This document shows positions 33,890 through 42,650 of a stretch of 45,548 nucleotides of DNA, piece by piece (positions within the stretch are counted from its first letter, which is position 1; each line of letters opens with the position of its first letter). The notes under the pieces were generated by a model. It saw nothing but the letters and a program-made list of their open reading frames with translations. It was not told the DNA's origin and did not search any database. The stretch spans positions 1 to 45,548 of the forward strand of contig NZ_JAUYAN010000256.1 in the NCBI RefSeq assembly GCF_030693485.1. The letters run 5' to 3'. Origin of the DNA: Bradyrhizobium sp. (GTDB lineage: Bacteria; Pseudomonadota; Alphaproteobacteria; Rhizobiales; Xanthobacteraceae). The position numbers and the translations under genes were made by a program.

Positions 33890-34819
33890 ATGCTTCGCGT
33901 CGTCGTCCTGGGCGCCGCGGCAGGTGGTGGCGTTCCGCAGTGGAATTGCGGATGTCCGGTGTGCTGGGCAGCAAGAAGCGAACACCCTGAACTCCAGAGC
34001 ACCCAGGCCTCGATCGCGATCAGCGCCGACGGCGAGCACTGGTTCCTGATCAATGCCTCCCCCGACCTGCGCCAGCAGTTGATCGCGACCCCGCAGCTTC
34101 ACCCCAAGGCCGGAAAGCTTCGCCACAGCCCGATCTCGGGCGTGATCCTGACCAACGGCGAGATCGATGCCTTAGCCGGCCTGCTGTCGATGCGCGAGGG
34201 CTCACCATTTACGGTCTATGCGCATGGCAAGGTGCTGGCGATCCTCCGGGACAACAGCATCTTCAACGTGCTGAACGAGAAGAACGTAAAACGCCAGCCG
34301 ATCGAACTGGACGAGACGTTCGAGCCGACGCTGCCCAATGGCACGCCGTCCGGGATCGAAATCCTGCCGTTTGCCGCTCCCGGCAAGAGCGCCTGGTATC
34401 TGGAGGGCAAGGCCCACCCTGCGGGCGATACCGGCGCGGGCGACACGCTCGGCTTACGACTCGGCGACAAGGCAACGGGCAAGTATTTCTATTTTCTCGC
34501 CGCCTGCGCCGAAGTAACACACGATCTCAAATCCAGGCTTGCCGGCGCGCCCCTGATCTTCTTCGATGGCACGGTGTGGCGCGACGACGAGTTGATCGTG
34601 GCCGGCCTCGGCAACAAGACCGGGCAAGGCATGGGACACATTGCCATGTCCGGCGAGAGCGGCGCGATCGAAGCCTTGTCGGGCCTCAATATCGGCCGGA
34701 AGGTGTTTCTGCATATCAACAATTCCAACCCGGCGCTGCTGCACGATTCCGCCGAACGGCAACAAGCCGAGCGCGCGGGTTGGCAAATCCCCGCCGATGG
34801 AACGGAGATTACGCTGTGA
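33890..34819 (+). CDS. pqqB: PQQ biosynthesis protein PqqB
   Basis: A 309-aa protein of the metallo-beta-lactamase fold, proposed to oxidise the PqqA-derived intermediate before PqqC. It starts MLRVVVLGAAAGGGVPQWNC and has the CGCPVCW segment and LTNGEIDALAGLLSMREG in place of the canonical HxHxDH zinc motif, as is usual for PqqB. ATG 33890 follows CCAGGAGAC. The stop overlaps the GTG start of pqqC by two bases. Confidence 0.95.
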   Translation: MLRVVVLGAAAGGGVPQWNCGCPVCWAARSEHPELQSTQASIAISADGEHWFLINASPDLRQQLIATPQLHPKAGKLRHSPISGVILTNGEIDALAGLLSMREGSPFTVYAHGKVLAILRDNSIFNVLNEKNVKRQPIELDETFEPTLPNGTPSGIEILPFAAPGKSAWYLEGKAHPAGDTGAGDTLGLRLGDKATGKYFYFLAACAEVTHDLKSRLAGAPLIFFDGTVWRDDELIVAGLGNKTGQGMGHIAMSGESGAIEALSGLNIGRKVFLHINNSNPALLHDSAERQQAERAGWQIPADGTEITL

Positions 34820-35595
34820 ACGCGATAGCCCTGACCGGGATGACAGCCTTCTCGCTCGCCGGCTGCGCGCCGCTCAACAATGCCGAGGAACTGGAAGCTG
34901 CGCTTCGCCACATCGGCGCGACCCGCTACCACAATCTGCATCCGTTTCACCGGCTGCTGCATGGCGGCAAGCTGAACAAGGGCCAGGTGCAGGCCTGGGC
35001 GCTCAACCGTTATTTCTACCAGAGCACCATTCCGATCAAGGACGCGGTGGTGATCTCGCGCTTCCGCGACCGCAGCATTCGAATGGAATGGCGGCACCGG
35101 ATCGAGGACCATGACGGCGACCTCGGCGCCGAGGGCGGCATCGAGCGCTGGCTGAAGCTGACCGAGGGGCTCGGGCTCGACAGCGCCTATGTGGAATCCA
35201 CCGAGGGCATTCTGCCGGCGACGCGTTTCGCGGTGGAGGCCTATGTGCATTTCGTTCGCGACAAGAGCCCGCTCGAGGCCATCGCCTCGTCGCTGACCGA
35301 GCTGTTCGCGCCGAACCTGCACGAAGAACGCATCTCGGGGATGCTGGCGCATTACGATTTCGTCAACCCCGATATCATGAGCTATTTCAGCCGCCGCCTG
35401 ACGCAGGCGCCACGCGATGCCGGCTTTGCGCTGGAATATGTGAGGGAACACGCGAAGACGCCGGCGGAACGCGCGGCGGTCTGCAATGCGCTGATATTCA
35501 AGACCAATGTGCTATGGGCTCAGCTCGATGCGCTGTATCATGCCTACGTCGATGGCCACATACCACCCGGGGCGTTCGTTCCCAAAGCCGGTTAG
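34816..35595 (+). CDS. pqqC: Pyrroloquinoline-quinone synthase PqqC
   Basis: Cofactor-less oxidase catalysing the final ring closure and eight-electron oxidation that yields PQQ. The 259-aa helical product contains HPFHRLLHGGKLNKGQVQAW, NRYFYQSTIPIKDAVVISR, WRHRIEDHDGD and the ATRFAVEAYVHFV region, all typical of PqqC. The start is a GTG at 34816 inside the pqqB stop (GTGA), with GGAG eight bases upstream; ATG 34840 is the alternative. It is followed by a 17-nt tandem repeat before pqqD. Confidence 0.95.
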   Translation: MNAIALTGMTAFSLAGCAPLNNAEELEAALRHIGATRYHNLHPFHRLLHGGKLNKGQVQAWALNRYFYQSTIPIKDAVVISRFRDRSIRMEWRHRIEDHDGDLGAEGGIERWLKLTEGLGLDSAYVESTEGILPATRFAVEAYVHFVRDKSPLEAIASSLTELFAPNLHEERISGMLAHYDFVNPDIMSYFSRRLTQAPRDAGFALEYVREHAKTPAERAAVCNALIFKTNVLWAQLDALYHAYVDGHIPPGAFVPKAG

Positions 35596-35621
35596 AGATG
35601 AGACCCAGTTAGAGATGAGAC
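35591..35621 (+). repeat. 17-nt tandem repeat between pqqC and pqqD
   Basis: GTTAGAGATGAGAC occurs twice (35591-35604 and 35608-35621) with a 17-nt period. The first copy contains the pqqC stop codon and the second supplies the weak ribosome-binding site (AGAG) of pqqD. It looks like a small slippage duplication that created or spaced a second translation signal. Confidence 0.7.
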
Positions 35622-35622
35622 G

Positions 35623-35940
35623 ATGGCAACCCCGCGTAACCGCAACATCAACGTCAGCGAGAGCAGCAGGCCGGTTCTGCCGCGGCATGCCAAGCTGAAG
35701 TTCGATGAAACCCGGCAGGTCTGGGTCATTCTGGCGCCGGAGCGGGTGCTGGCGCCGGACGAAATCGCGGTGGAAGTGCTGCAGCTGTGCGACGGCGTTC
35801 GCAGCGTCGCCGACATGGTCGACCAACTCGCCGCCAAATATGCCGCCGAACGCGAGGCGATCTTGACCGACGTCATCGCCATGCTGCAGGACCTGGCCGA
35901 CAAGGGATTTTTGACGGAAGCACGCGAGAAGACATCATGA
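35623..35940 (+). CDS. pqqD: PQQ peptide chaperone PqqD
   Basis: A 105-aa protein with the RiPP recognition element fold; it binds PqqA and delivers it to the radical SAM enzyme PqqE. The segments RPVLPRHAKLKFDETRQVWV, LAPERVL and IAVEVLQLCDGVRSVADMV are the family pattern. Its ATG lies 27 bp past pqqC, and its stop overlaps the pqqE start (ATGA), so D and E are coupled. The N-terminal 15 residues precede the conserved domain. Confidence 0.95.
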   Translation: MATPRNRNINVSESSRPVLPRHAKLKFDETRQVWVILAPERVLAPDEIAVEVLQLCDGVRSVADMVDQLAAKYAAEREAILTDVIAMLQDLADKGFLTEAREKTS

Positions 35941-37145
35941 GTCCGACGCGGTCAGATGCCGGCGTAGCGGCCAGCGACCCCCACGACGGGCTCGCGGTGC
36001 TGGAGGCGCGGGGCTCGACGGCGGAGGCTTTTGGCATTCCGCTCGCGGTGCTCGCCGAACTGACGCATCGCTGTCCGCTGCAATGCCCTTATTGTTCCAA
36101 TCCGGTCGAACTCGACCGCGGCGGCAGCGAACTCACCACCGAGGAATGGAAGAAGGTTCTCACCGAACTCGCCCAGATCGGCGTGCTGCAGATCCATTTT
36201 TCCGGCGGCGAACCCACCGCGCGCAAGGACCTGGTCGAGCTGGTGCAGCACGCCAGCGATGTCGGCCTGTACTCCAATCTCATCACGTCGGCAGTGTTAC
36301 TGACCCGGGAAAAGCTTTCCGCGCTGGCCGATGCCGGGCTGTGCCACGTGCAGATCAGCTTTCAGGGCAACGAGCCCATGGTGGCCGATCGCGTCGCCGG
36401 ATTGAAGAATGCCCATGAAAAGAAGCTCGAAGTCGCAAGGTGGACCCGCGAGCTGGATCTGCCGCTGACGGTCAACGCGGTGATGCACCGGCAAAACCTG
36501 CATCAGCTCGCCGACATCATCGAGATGGCGGTCGATCTCGACGCCGACCGGCTGGAGGTCGCCAACGTGCAGTATTACGGCTGGGCGCTGAAAAACCGCG
36601 CGGCGCTGATGCCGACGCTGTCGCAGATCGAAGAGACCAGCCGCATCGTCGAGGAAGCCGCGGTGAGGCTGAAGGGCATCCTCACCATCGATTATGTGGT
36701 GCCGGATTATTATGCGTTGCGGCCGAAGAAATGCATGGGCGGCTGGGGCCGGCAATTCTTCAACATTTCGCCTGCGGGGAAAGTCCTGCCTTGCCACGCC
36801 GCCGAGTCCATCACCGGGCTGGAATTCGAAAGCGTGCGATCCAATCATTCGATCGCCTGGATCTGGCAGAACTCCGAAGCCTTCAACCGCTATCGCGGCA
36901 CCGGCTGGATGAAGGAGCCGTGCAAGAGCTGCGAATTCAGGGAGATTGATTTCGGCGGTTGCCGCTGCCAGGCTTTTGCGCTGACCGGCGATGCCGGCAA
37001 TACCGATCCGGCCTGCACGCTGTCGCCGATGCACGAGCAGCTCTTCAAGCAGGCCGAGCTTGAGGCTGCTTCCGACAACAACCGTTTTCTCTATCGCAAT
37101 TTTTCCGGTGGCACGCTGGAGACGGGCGACAATCATGGCGCCTGA
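35937..37145 (+). CDS. pqqE: Radical SAM enzyme PqqE (PqqA peptide cyclase)
   Basis: Forms the C-C bond between Glu16 and Tyr20 of PqqA using S-adenosylmethionine. The 402-aa product has the radical SAM cluster motif CPLQCPYC (Cys46, Cys50, Cys53) and a C-terminal SPASM region with further cluster Cys (CMGGWG, CHAAESITG, CKSCEFREIDFGGCRCQAF, DPACTLSP). The N-terminal extension before residue 34 is not conserved in the family as I know it. ATG 35937 overlaps the pqqD stop. The stop overlaps the start of the next gene by 11 bases. Confidence 0.96.
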   Translation: MSPTRSDAGVAASDPHDGLAVLEARGSTAEAFGIPLAVLAELTHRCPLQCPYCSNPVELDRGGSELTTEEWKKVLTELAQIGVLQIHFSGGEPTARKDLVELVQHASDVGLYSNLITSAVLLTREKLSALADAGLCHVQISFQGNEPMVADRVAGLKNAHEKKLEVARWTRELDLPLTVNAVMHRQNLHQLADIIEMAVDLDADRLEVANVQYYGWALKNRAALMPTLSQIEETSRIVEEAAVRLKGILTIDYVVPDYYALRPKKCMGGWGRQFFNISPAGKVLPCHAAESITGLEFESVRSNHSIAWIWQNSEAFNRYRGTGWMKEPCKSCEFREIDFGGCRCQAFALTGDAGNTDPACTLSPMHEQLFKQAELEAASDNNRFLYRNFSGGTLETGDNHGA

Positions 37146-38124
37146 CGCCGACGCCGGCAAAGCCAGCAGCAACCGTTCCGATCCATTCGCACCGCTGACA
37201 TCGGAGCTGATGCCGGTCGGCGACGGCCACGAGCTCCATGTCGAAACCGTCGGCCGCGCCGATGGCATTCCCGCGGTCTACCTGCACGGCGGCCCGGGCA
37301 GCGGCTGCCAGCCTGACCACCGGCGGCTGTTCGATCCCGAGCGCTTCCACGCGGTGCTGTTCGATCAGCGCGGAGCCGGACGAAGCCGTCCCAAGGGCCG
37401 GCGCGACGACAACACGCTGCCGCATCTGATCGCCGACATGGAGCTGATGCGCGAGAAATTCGGGTTTCAGCGCTGGATGATCGTGGGCGGATCCTGGGGC
37501 GCGACGCTGGCGCTGGCCTATGCGCAAGCGCATCCCCAGCGGGTCACCGGCATCGTGTTGCGTGCAACCTTTCTCGGCACCCGCCGGGAGCTTGAAGATG
37601 TATTTCTCGGCGCACTGCCGCGCCTGCATCCCGGCCTCTCCGAGGATTTTCTCGGTGTACTGCCGCCGGAAGAACGCGTCGAGCCGCTGGATGTCTACTT
37701 CCGCCGTATCCTCGATGCCGATCCGGCGGTGCATGGCCCTGCCGCCCGCGCCTGGGGCGAGACCGAACGCATTCTCTCCGAACACACCTCGTCGCGGGTT
37801 CGGCTCGATCTCAACGCGCTGAACTCAACGCGGACGCTGCCTTCGACGCCGTTCATGGAGGCGCATTACTTTCAAAACGATTGCTTCATGAAGCCCGATC
37901 AGCTCCTCCGCCATGCCGGCCGGCTCGAAGGCATCCCCGGCATCATCGTGCAGGGCCGCTATGATCTGTTGTGTCCGCCGGCAACCTCGCATGCGCTGGC
38001 CGCGGCGTGGCGCGGATCCGAAATCCGCATTGTCGAGGGCGCCGGCCACTCGCTGTATGATCCCGACGTCAGGGACGCCGTGATGAAGGCGATCGCGGAT
38101 ATGGCTTCCAAAATCAAACGATAA
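37135..38124 (+). CDS. Proline iminopeptidase-like alpha/beta hydrolase, in the pqq operon
   Basis: A 329-aa cytosolic serine peptidase of the prolyl aminopeptidase (S33) family, which removes N-terminal Pro from peptides. It has the oxyanion motif HGGPGSG (51-57), nucleophile Ser120 in GGSWG, Asp277 (GRYDLLCP) and His305 (GAGHS). ATG 37135 lies inside the 3' end of pqqE, giving an 11-bp overlap, so it is translated with the pqq genes. It could trim PqqA or recycle its leader peptide; no PqqF/PqqG-type zinc protease gene is present in the window. That role is inferred. Confidence 0.88.
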   Translation: MAPDADAGKASSNRSDPFAPLTSELMPVGDGHELHVETVGRADGIPAVYLHGGPGSGCQPDHRRLFDPERFHAVLFDQRGAGRSRPKGRRDDNTLPHLIADMELMREKFGFQRWMIVGGSWGATLALAYAQAHPQRVTGIVLRATFLGTRRELEDVFLGALPRLHPGLSEDFLGVLPPEERVEPLDVYFRRILDADPAVHGPAARAWGETERILSEHTSSRVRLDLNALNSTRTLPSTPFMEAHYFQNDCFMKPDQLLRHAGRLEGIPGIIVQGRYDLLCPPATSHALAAAWRGSEIRIVEGAGHSLYDPDVRDAVMKAIADMASKIKR

Positions 38125-38135
38125 GGAGGATTGAA

Positions 38136-38801
38136 ATGCCGCTCGCCGGAAAGGGAATGCTGCTGACGTCGATGGACATCGACGCTTCCAACGAGGCCGA
38201 ATTCAACCGCTGGTATGACCGCGAGCATCTCGAGGAGCGGGTCGCGATTCCCGGCTTCCTCGAGGCCCGGCGCTACGTCGCCCATGACGGCAAGCCGAAA
38301 TATCTCAGCCTCTATTCCACCGAAACCTTCGAGGTGCTCGACAGCCCGGCCTATCGCACGGCGCTCGCGAACCAGACCGACTGGTCGAAGGCGAACATCG
38401 CGCGCTTCAGGAACATGATCCGCGCAGTCGCGCGGATCAGCATCAGCCGCGGCCAGGGCCGAGGCGCCGTACTCGGCATCGTCCGCCTGCGTGCCGTGGA
38501 CAAGGACAGGTTGCGTATCGCACTGCGGGATCAACTCGAGCCCGGGAAGCTGGACGGAATCCTCTCGATGCACCTGCTCGAAAGCGATCCTTCACTGTCC
38601 AAACCGATCACCGACGATCCCTCGGCCCCCAATCCCGGCGCAGGCGACTGGTTCGTGCTGATCGAGGGGACCGACGTGAAGGCGGTCTCGGCCGCCGTCA
38701 CTGCGCGCCTGGGCGATGCCGCAATCAAATCCGCCGTGATCTCGACCGGCCTCTATCATCTGATGTGGGACCTGGCGAAGTGCGACCTCCCGACGATTTG
38801 A
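38136..38801 (+). CDS. Unknown protein with dimeric alpha/beta-barrel-like halves, end of pqq operon
   Basis: Function unknown. The 221-aa product is soluble; its N-terminal half (about 1-95) contains NEAEFNRWYDREHLEERVAI and PGFLEARRYV, reminiscent of the ferredoxin-like dimeric alpha/beta-barrel families in which Tyr, Asp and His (NRWYDREH) line a pocket. The second half may repeat the fold without the motif. TAAGGAGG stands seven bases before the ATG and only 11 bp separate it from the peptidase stop, so it belongs to the pqq transcript. Redox or small-molecule binding is possible but not shown. Confidence 0.7.
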   Translation: MPLAGKGMLLTSMDIDASNEAEFNRWYDREHLEERVAIPGFLEARRYVAHDGKPKYLSLYSTETFEVLDSPAYRTALANQTDWSKANIARFRNMIRAVARISISRGQGRGAVLGIVRLRAVDKDRLRIALRDQLEPGKLDGILSMHLLESDPSLSKPITDDPSAPNPGAGDWFVLIEGTDVKAVSAAVTARLGDAAIKSAVISTGLYHLMWDLAKCDLPTI

Positions 38802-38857
38802 ACACGACGTGAACCGCGTTGCAGATGCTGCACTGCCGCAATTACCTCAACGCCGTG

Positions 38858-38876
38858 GCCTTCAACTAATGAAGGC
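38858..38876 (+). terminator. Weak terminator hairpin after the pqq operon
   Basis: GCCTTCA-ACTAA-TGAAGGC is a perfect 7-bp stem with a 5-nt loop, 57 bp past the last pqq-operon gene. No T tract follows (TGGTGG), so termination would be partial or need other factors. Confidence 0.35.
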
Positions 38877-38898
38877 TGGTGGTGAGACAAATTTGCCT

Positions 38899-38927
38899 TT
38901 GTGCAGGCTCTGGAATGCCTCTAATAA
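38899..38927 (+). promoter_or_regulatory. Candidate sigma-70 promoter for the oxidoreductase operon
   Basis: TTGTGC, then 17 bases, then TAATAA, about 104 bp before the start at 39031. The spacing is ideal and the -10 box is good. The intergenic region 38802-39030 otherwise has only the hairpin above. Confidence 0.35.
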
Positions 38928-39030
38928 GATAAGCATATGATCCAATTCAAAAACCACAAGAACGCCGACTGAGCGTTCGCAGGTAAAGATAAGGCCGCGC
39001 CTTCCTTGAAATCGCGCGGACAAGGTAGGA

Positions 39031-40830
39031 ATGAAACCGACTGATATTTCGGCGCCGGACTACTTCCATAAAGTGGTCGATTGCCAATGGGCCTGTCCTG
39101 CGCATACGCCCGTTCCAGAATACATCCGTTTGATTGCTGAAGGCCGCTACAGCGACGCCTACATGATCAATTGGAGATCGAACGTGTTTCCGGGAATTCT
39201 CGGACGCACCTGCGATCGCCCGTGCGAGCCCGCCTGCCGCCGCGGCCGCGTCGAGGATACGCCGGTCGCGATCTGCCGGTTGAAGCGCGTCGCCGCCGAT
39301 TTCAAGGACGACGTCAAGCACCGCATGCCGAAGCCGATGGCGAAGAACGGCAGGCGGATCGCGATTGTCGGTGGCGGCCCTGCCTCGCTGACGGTGGCCC
39401 GCGATCTCGCCCCCCTTGGTTACCACTGCACCGTGTTCGATTCCGACCCCAAGGCCGGCGGCATGATGCGGACGCAGATTCCGAAATTCCGGCTGCCCGA
39501 TTCGGTGATCGACGAGGAAACCGACTACATCCTCGATCTCGGCATCGAGTTCAAGGGCGGTCACCGCATCGACAGCCTGAAGCAGCTGCTCACCGAGAAC
39601 TTCGACGCGGTGTTTGTCGGCTCCGGCGCGCCGCGCGGCCGTGAGCTGGAAATTCCTGGCCGCAAGGAAGCCGCCGCTAATATTCACATCGGCATCGAAT
39701 GGCTCGCGTCGGTCTCGTTCGAGCATGTCAGCAAGATCGGCAAGCGCGTCATCGTGCTCGGCGGCGGCAACACCGCGATGGACTGCTGCCGCACCGCGCG
39801 CCGGCTCGGCGGCGAAGACGTCAAGGTGGTCGTGCGCTCCGGATTCGAGGAAATGAAGGCCAGCCCCTGGGAGAAGGAAGACGCCCTCCACGAGGACATC
39901 CCTATCCTCAATTTCATGGTGCCAGTCGCCTTCATCCACGACAACGGCAAGCTTACCGGCGTCACCTTCCAGAAGGTGAAGGCGGAATACGACGCCAAAG
40001 GCCGCCGCAATCTGGTGCCGTCGGGCGAAGCGGACGAGACGATCAACTGCGACGACGTATTGGTGGCGGTCGGCCAGGAGAATTCCTTTCCCTGGATCGA
40101 ACGCGACTGCGGCGTCGAATTCGACAAGTGGAACATGCCCAAGGTCGATGCCAAAACCTTTGTTTCGACCAATCCGAAGGTGTTCTTCGGCGGCGACGCC
40201 GCGTTCGGGCCGAAAAACATCATCTGGGCGGTGTCGCACGGCCACGATGCCGCGCTGTCGATCCACAAGATGCTGTCCGGCGAGGACATCACCGAACGGC
40301 CGCTGCCCGAGGTGATCGTCTCCTCGCAAAAGATGGGCATCCACGAATGGAGCTACGACAACGACGTCTCCAACGACAAGCGCTACAAGGTGCCGCATCG
40401 CGACAAGGTAATCGCGCTGAAGGACATCCGCGCCGAAGTCGAACTCGGCTATGACGTCAAGCTCGCGCTCGGCGAGGCGCAGCGCTGCCTGAACTGCGAC
40501 ATCCAGACCGTGTTCGCAGCGCCCTTGTGCATCGAATGCGACGCCTGCGTCGATATCTGTCCGATGGACTGCATCACCTTTACCGACAATGGCGAGGAAG
40601 AGGATCTGCGGACCCGGCTGAAGGCGCCGTCGCTGCATCCGGACCAGGACCTCTATGTCGCCGACGGCCTCAAGACCGGCCGTGTCATGGTCAAGGACGA
40701 AGACGTCTGCTTGCACTGCGGCCTGTGCGCCGAACGCTGTCCCACCGGCGCCTGGGACATGCAAAAGCACCTCATCGATATGACCCACGCAGGAACATCA
40801 TGTCCGTCCAAAGCCCGATCAGCAGCGTAA
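39031..40830 (+). CDS. GltD-like FAD/NAD(P) oxidoreductase fused to a 2[4Fe-4S] ferredoxin domain
   Basis: A 599-aa predicted electron-transfer subunit. N-terminal Cys18, Cys22, Cys61, Cys65 and Cys69 form the cluster site of glutamate-synthase-small-subunit-like proteins; GGGPAS (114-119) binds FAD; a second Rossmann motif GGGNTAMDCC (about 245) binds NAD(P); and the C-terminus has two [4Fe-4S] motifs, CIECDACVDIC (Cys500-510) and CLHCGLCAERC (Cys560-570). It heads the operon and overlaps the alpha-subunit start by 31 bp. It should shuttle electrons between NAD(P) and the oxoacid oxidoreductase, as the third subunit of NADP-linked 2-oxoglutarate oxidoreductases (KorC-like) does. Confidence 0.88.
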   Translation: MKPTDISAPDYFHKVVDCQWACPAHTPVPEYIRLIAEGRYSDAYMINWRSNVFPGILGRTCDRPCEPACRRGRVEDTPVAICRLKRVAADFKDDVKHRMPKPMAKNGRRIAIVGGGPASLTVARDLAPLGYHCTVFDSDPKAGGMMRTQIPKFRLPDSVIDEETDYILDLGIEFKGGHRIDSLKQLLTENFDAVFVGSGAPRGRELEIPGRKEAAANIHIGIEWLASVSFEHVSKIGKRVIVLGGGNTAMDCCRTARRLGGEDVKVVVRSGFEEMKASPWEKEDALHEDIPILNFMVPVAFIHDNGKLTGVTFQKVKAEYDAKGRRNLVPSGEADETINCDDVLVAVGQENSFPWIERDCGVEFDKWNMPKVDAKTFVSTNPKVFFGGDAAFGPKNIIWAVSHGHDAALSIHKMLSGEDITERPLPEVIVSSQKMGIHEWSYDNDVSNDKRYKVPHRDKVIALKDIRAEVELGYDVKLALGEAQRCLNCDIQTVFAAPLCIECDACVDICPMDCITFTDNGEEEDLRTRLKAPSLHPDQDLYVADGLKTGRVMVKDEDVCLHCGLCAERCPTGAWDMQKHLIDMTHAGTSCPSKARSAA

Positions 40831-42650
40831 ACGACTTCGTCGTCCGCTTCGCCAACGTCAACGGCTCGGGTTCGGCGAGCGCCAACGAAATGTTCGCGCG
40901 CTCGATCCTGCGCCACGGCGTGCCGGTTAGCCCACGCAACGTCTTCCCTTCCAACATCCAGGGCCTGCCGACCTGGTACGAGGTGCGGGTGACCGAGGAC
41001 GGCCATCTCGGCGCCCGCGGCGGCGTTGACATGATGGTGGCGATGAACCCGCAGACCTGGGACAAGGACATCGCCTCGATCGAGCCCGGCGGTTACTTGT
41101 TCTACGATTCGACCAAGCCGATGCCGGCGTCGAAGTTCCGTGCCGACATCACCGTGATCGGCGTGCCGCTGACCGCCATCACCAACTCGACCTATACCGA
41201 TCCGCGCCAGCGCCAGCTTTTCAAGAACATCATCTATCTCGGCGCGATGTGCGCCCTGCTCGACATGGATGCCAAGCTGGTCGAGCAGCTGATCGGCGAG
41301 CAGTACAAGGGCAAGGAGAAGCTCTTGTCGTCGAACATCCACGCGCTGCATCTCGGCCGCGACTGGGCGCTGCAGAACCTGAAATGCCCGATCGGCCTGC
41401 GCGTCAGGAAGGCCGACAAGGTCGGCGACCGCATCTTCATCGAAGGCAACAGCGCGGCCGCTCTCGGCGCAGTCTATGGCGGCGCCACGGTATGCGCGTG
41501 GTATCCGATCACGCCGTCGTCGTCGGTGGCCGACGCCTTCACCAGCCACTGCAAGAAGCTGCGGCACGATCCCGTCACCGGAAAGGCGAAATATGCCATC
41601 GTGCAGGGCGAGGACGAACTGGCCTCGATCGGCATCGTGATCGGCGCATCGTGGAACGGCGCCCGCGCCTTCACCGCCACCTCCGGGCCCGGCATCTCCC
41701 TGATGACGGAGTTCATCGGCCTGTCTTATTTCGCCGAGATTCCGGCCGTGATCATCAACGTGCAGCGCGCCGGCCCCTCGACCGGCATGCCGACGCGAAC
41801 CCAGCAATGCGACATCATCGCCTGCGCCTATGCCTCGCATGGCGACACCAAGCATGTGCTGCTGTTGCCGGAAGACCCGGCCGAGGCCTTCGAATTCGCC
41901 GCCCAGGCCTTCGATCTCGCCGAGCGGCTGCAGACCACGATCTTCCTCATGCTCGATCTCGACATCGGCATGAACCACCGCCTGTCCCGTCCGCTGAAGT
42001 GGGACGACGCCCGGCACTACGACCGCGGCAAGGTGATGACGGCGGAGATGCTGGATGAACCCGGCCGCGACTTCGGGCGTTACCTCGACGTCGACGGCGA
42101 CGGCATCCCGTACCGCACCTATCCCGGCACCCACCCGACCAAGGGCTCGTTCTTCACCCGCGGCACCTCGCGCAACCGCTATGCGATCTATTCCGAGGAA
42201 GGCCCTGTCTATGCCGACAACATGCAGCGGCTGGTGCGCAAGTTCGAGACCGCCCAGGACATGGTGCCGCGGCCGCTGCAGGCCAACGCTGCCAAGCCGA
42301 CCAAATACGGCGTGATCTATTTCGGCTCGACCGCGCCGGCCATGGACGAGGCGATCGGCATCCTGGAATCGCGCGGGCATCAGCTTGATCGCCTGCGCAT
42401 CCGCGCCTTCCCGTTCCATTCCAGCGTCGCCAGCTTCATCGCCGACCACGACTTCGTCTATGTGGTCGAGCAGAACCGCGATGCGCAGCTTCGCTCATTG
42501 ATCGTCAACGAGAACGGCATCGATCCGGTCCGCCTGATTCCGATCCTGCATTATGACGGCACGCCGATTACCGCGCGCTTCATCGCCGGCGCCATCGGCG
42601 ACCATCAGGATCAGCTCAAGGTGACCCCGCTCCGCAAGGTGAAGTCATGA
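40800..42650 (+). CDS. 2-oxoacid:acceptor oxidoreductase, fused gamma-alpha subunit
   Basis: A 616-aa subunit that binds CoA and oxidises a 2-oxoacid with the beta subunit. Residues 1 to about 200 are the gamma domain (GGVDMMVAMN, EPGGYLFYDS), here with NGSGSASANEMFARSI instead of the usual Gly-rich loop. From about 225 the alpha domain follows, with YPITPSSSVADAF (235 onward), EDELASIGIVIGASWNGARA and TSGPGISLM. Such fusions are typical of KorA/IorA-like 2-oxoglutarate or branched-chain enzymes. ATG 40800 overlaps the upstream gene; the frame is open from 40527, but that part is antisense-like and lacks support. Confidence 0.9.
   Translation: MSVQSPISSVNDFVVRFANVNGSGSASANEMFARSILRHGVPVSPRNVFPSNIQGLPTWYEVRVTEDGHLGARGGVDMMVAMNPQTWDKDIASIEPGGYLFYDSTKPMPASKFRADITVIGVPLTAITNSTYTDPRQRQLFKNIIYLGAMCALLDMDAKLVEQLIGEQYKGKEKLLSSNIHALHLGRDWALQNLKCPIGLRVRKADKVGDRIFIEGNSAAALGAVYGGATVCAWYPITPSSSVADAFTSHCKKLRHDPVTGKAKYAIVQGEDELASIGIVIGASWNGARAFTATSGPGISLMTEFIGLSYFAEIPAVIINVQRAGPSTGMPTRTQQCDIIACAYASHGDTKHVLLLPEDPAEAFEFAAQAFDLAERLQTTIFLMLDLDIGMNHRLSRPLKWDDARHYDRGKVMTAEMLDEPGRDFGRYLDVDGDGIPYRTYPGTHPTKGSFFTRGTSRNRYAIYSEEGPVYADNMQRLVRKFETAQDMVPRPLQANAAKPTKYGVIYFGSTAPAMDEAIGILESRGHQLDRLRIRAFPFHSSVASFIADHDFVYVVEQNRDAQLRSLIVNENGIDPVRLIPILHYDGTPITARFIAGAIGDHQDQLKVTPLRKVKS

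Noticed and set aside
38947-40788. Long minus-strand open frame (613 codons) opposite the flavoprotein gene
   Set aside because: It is the antisense shadow of a well-supported gene in high-GC DNA; its product has no domain or natural composition. The same holds for 40653-42449 and 42611-43885.
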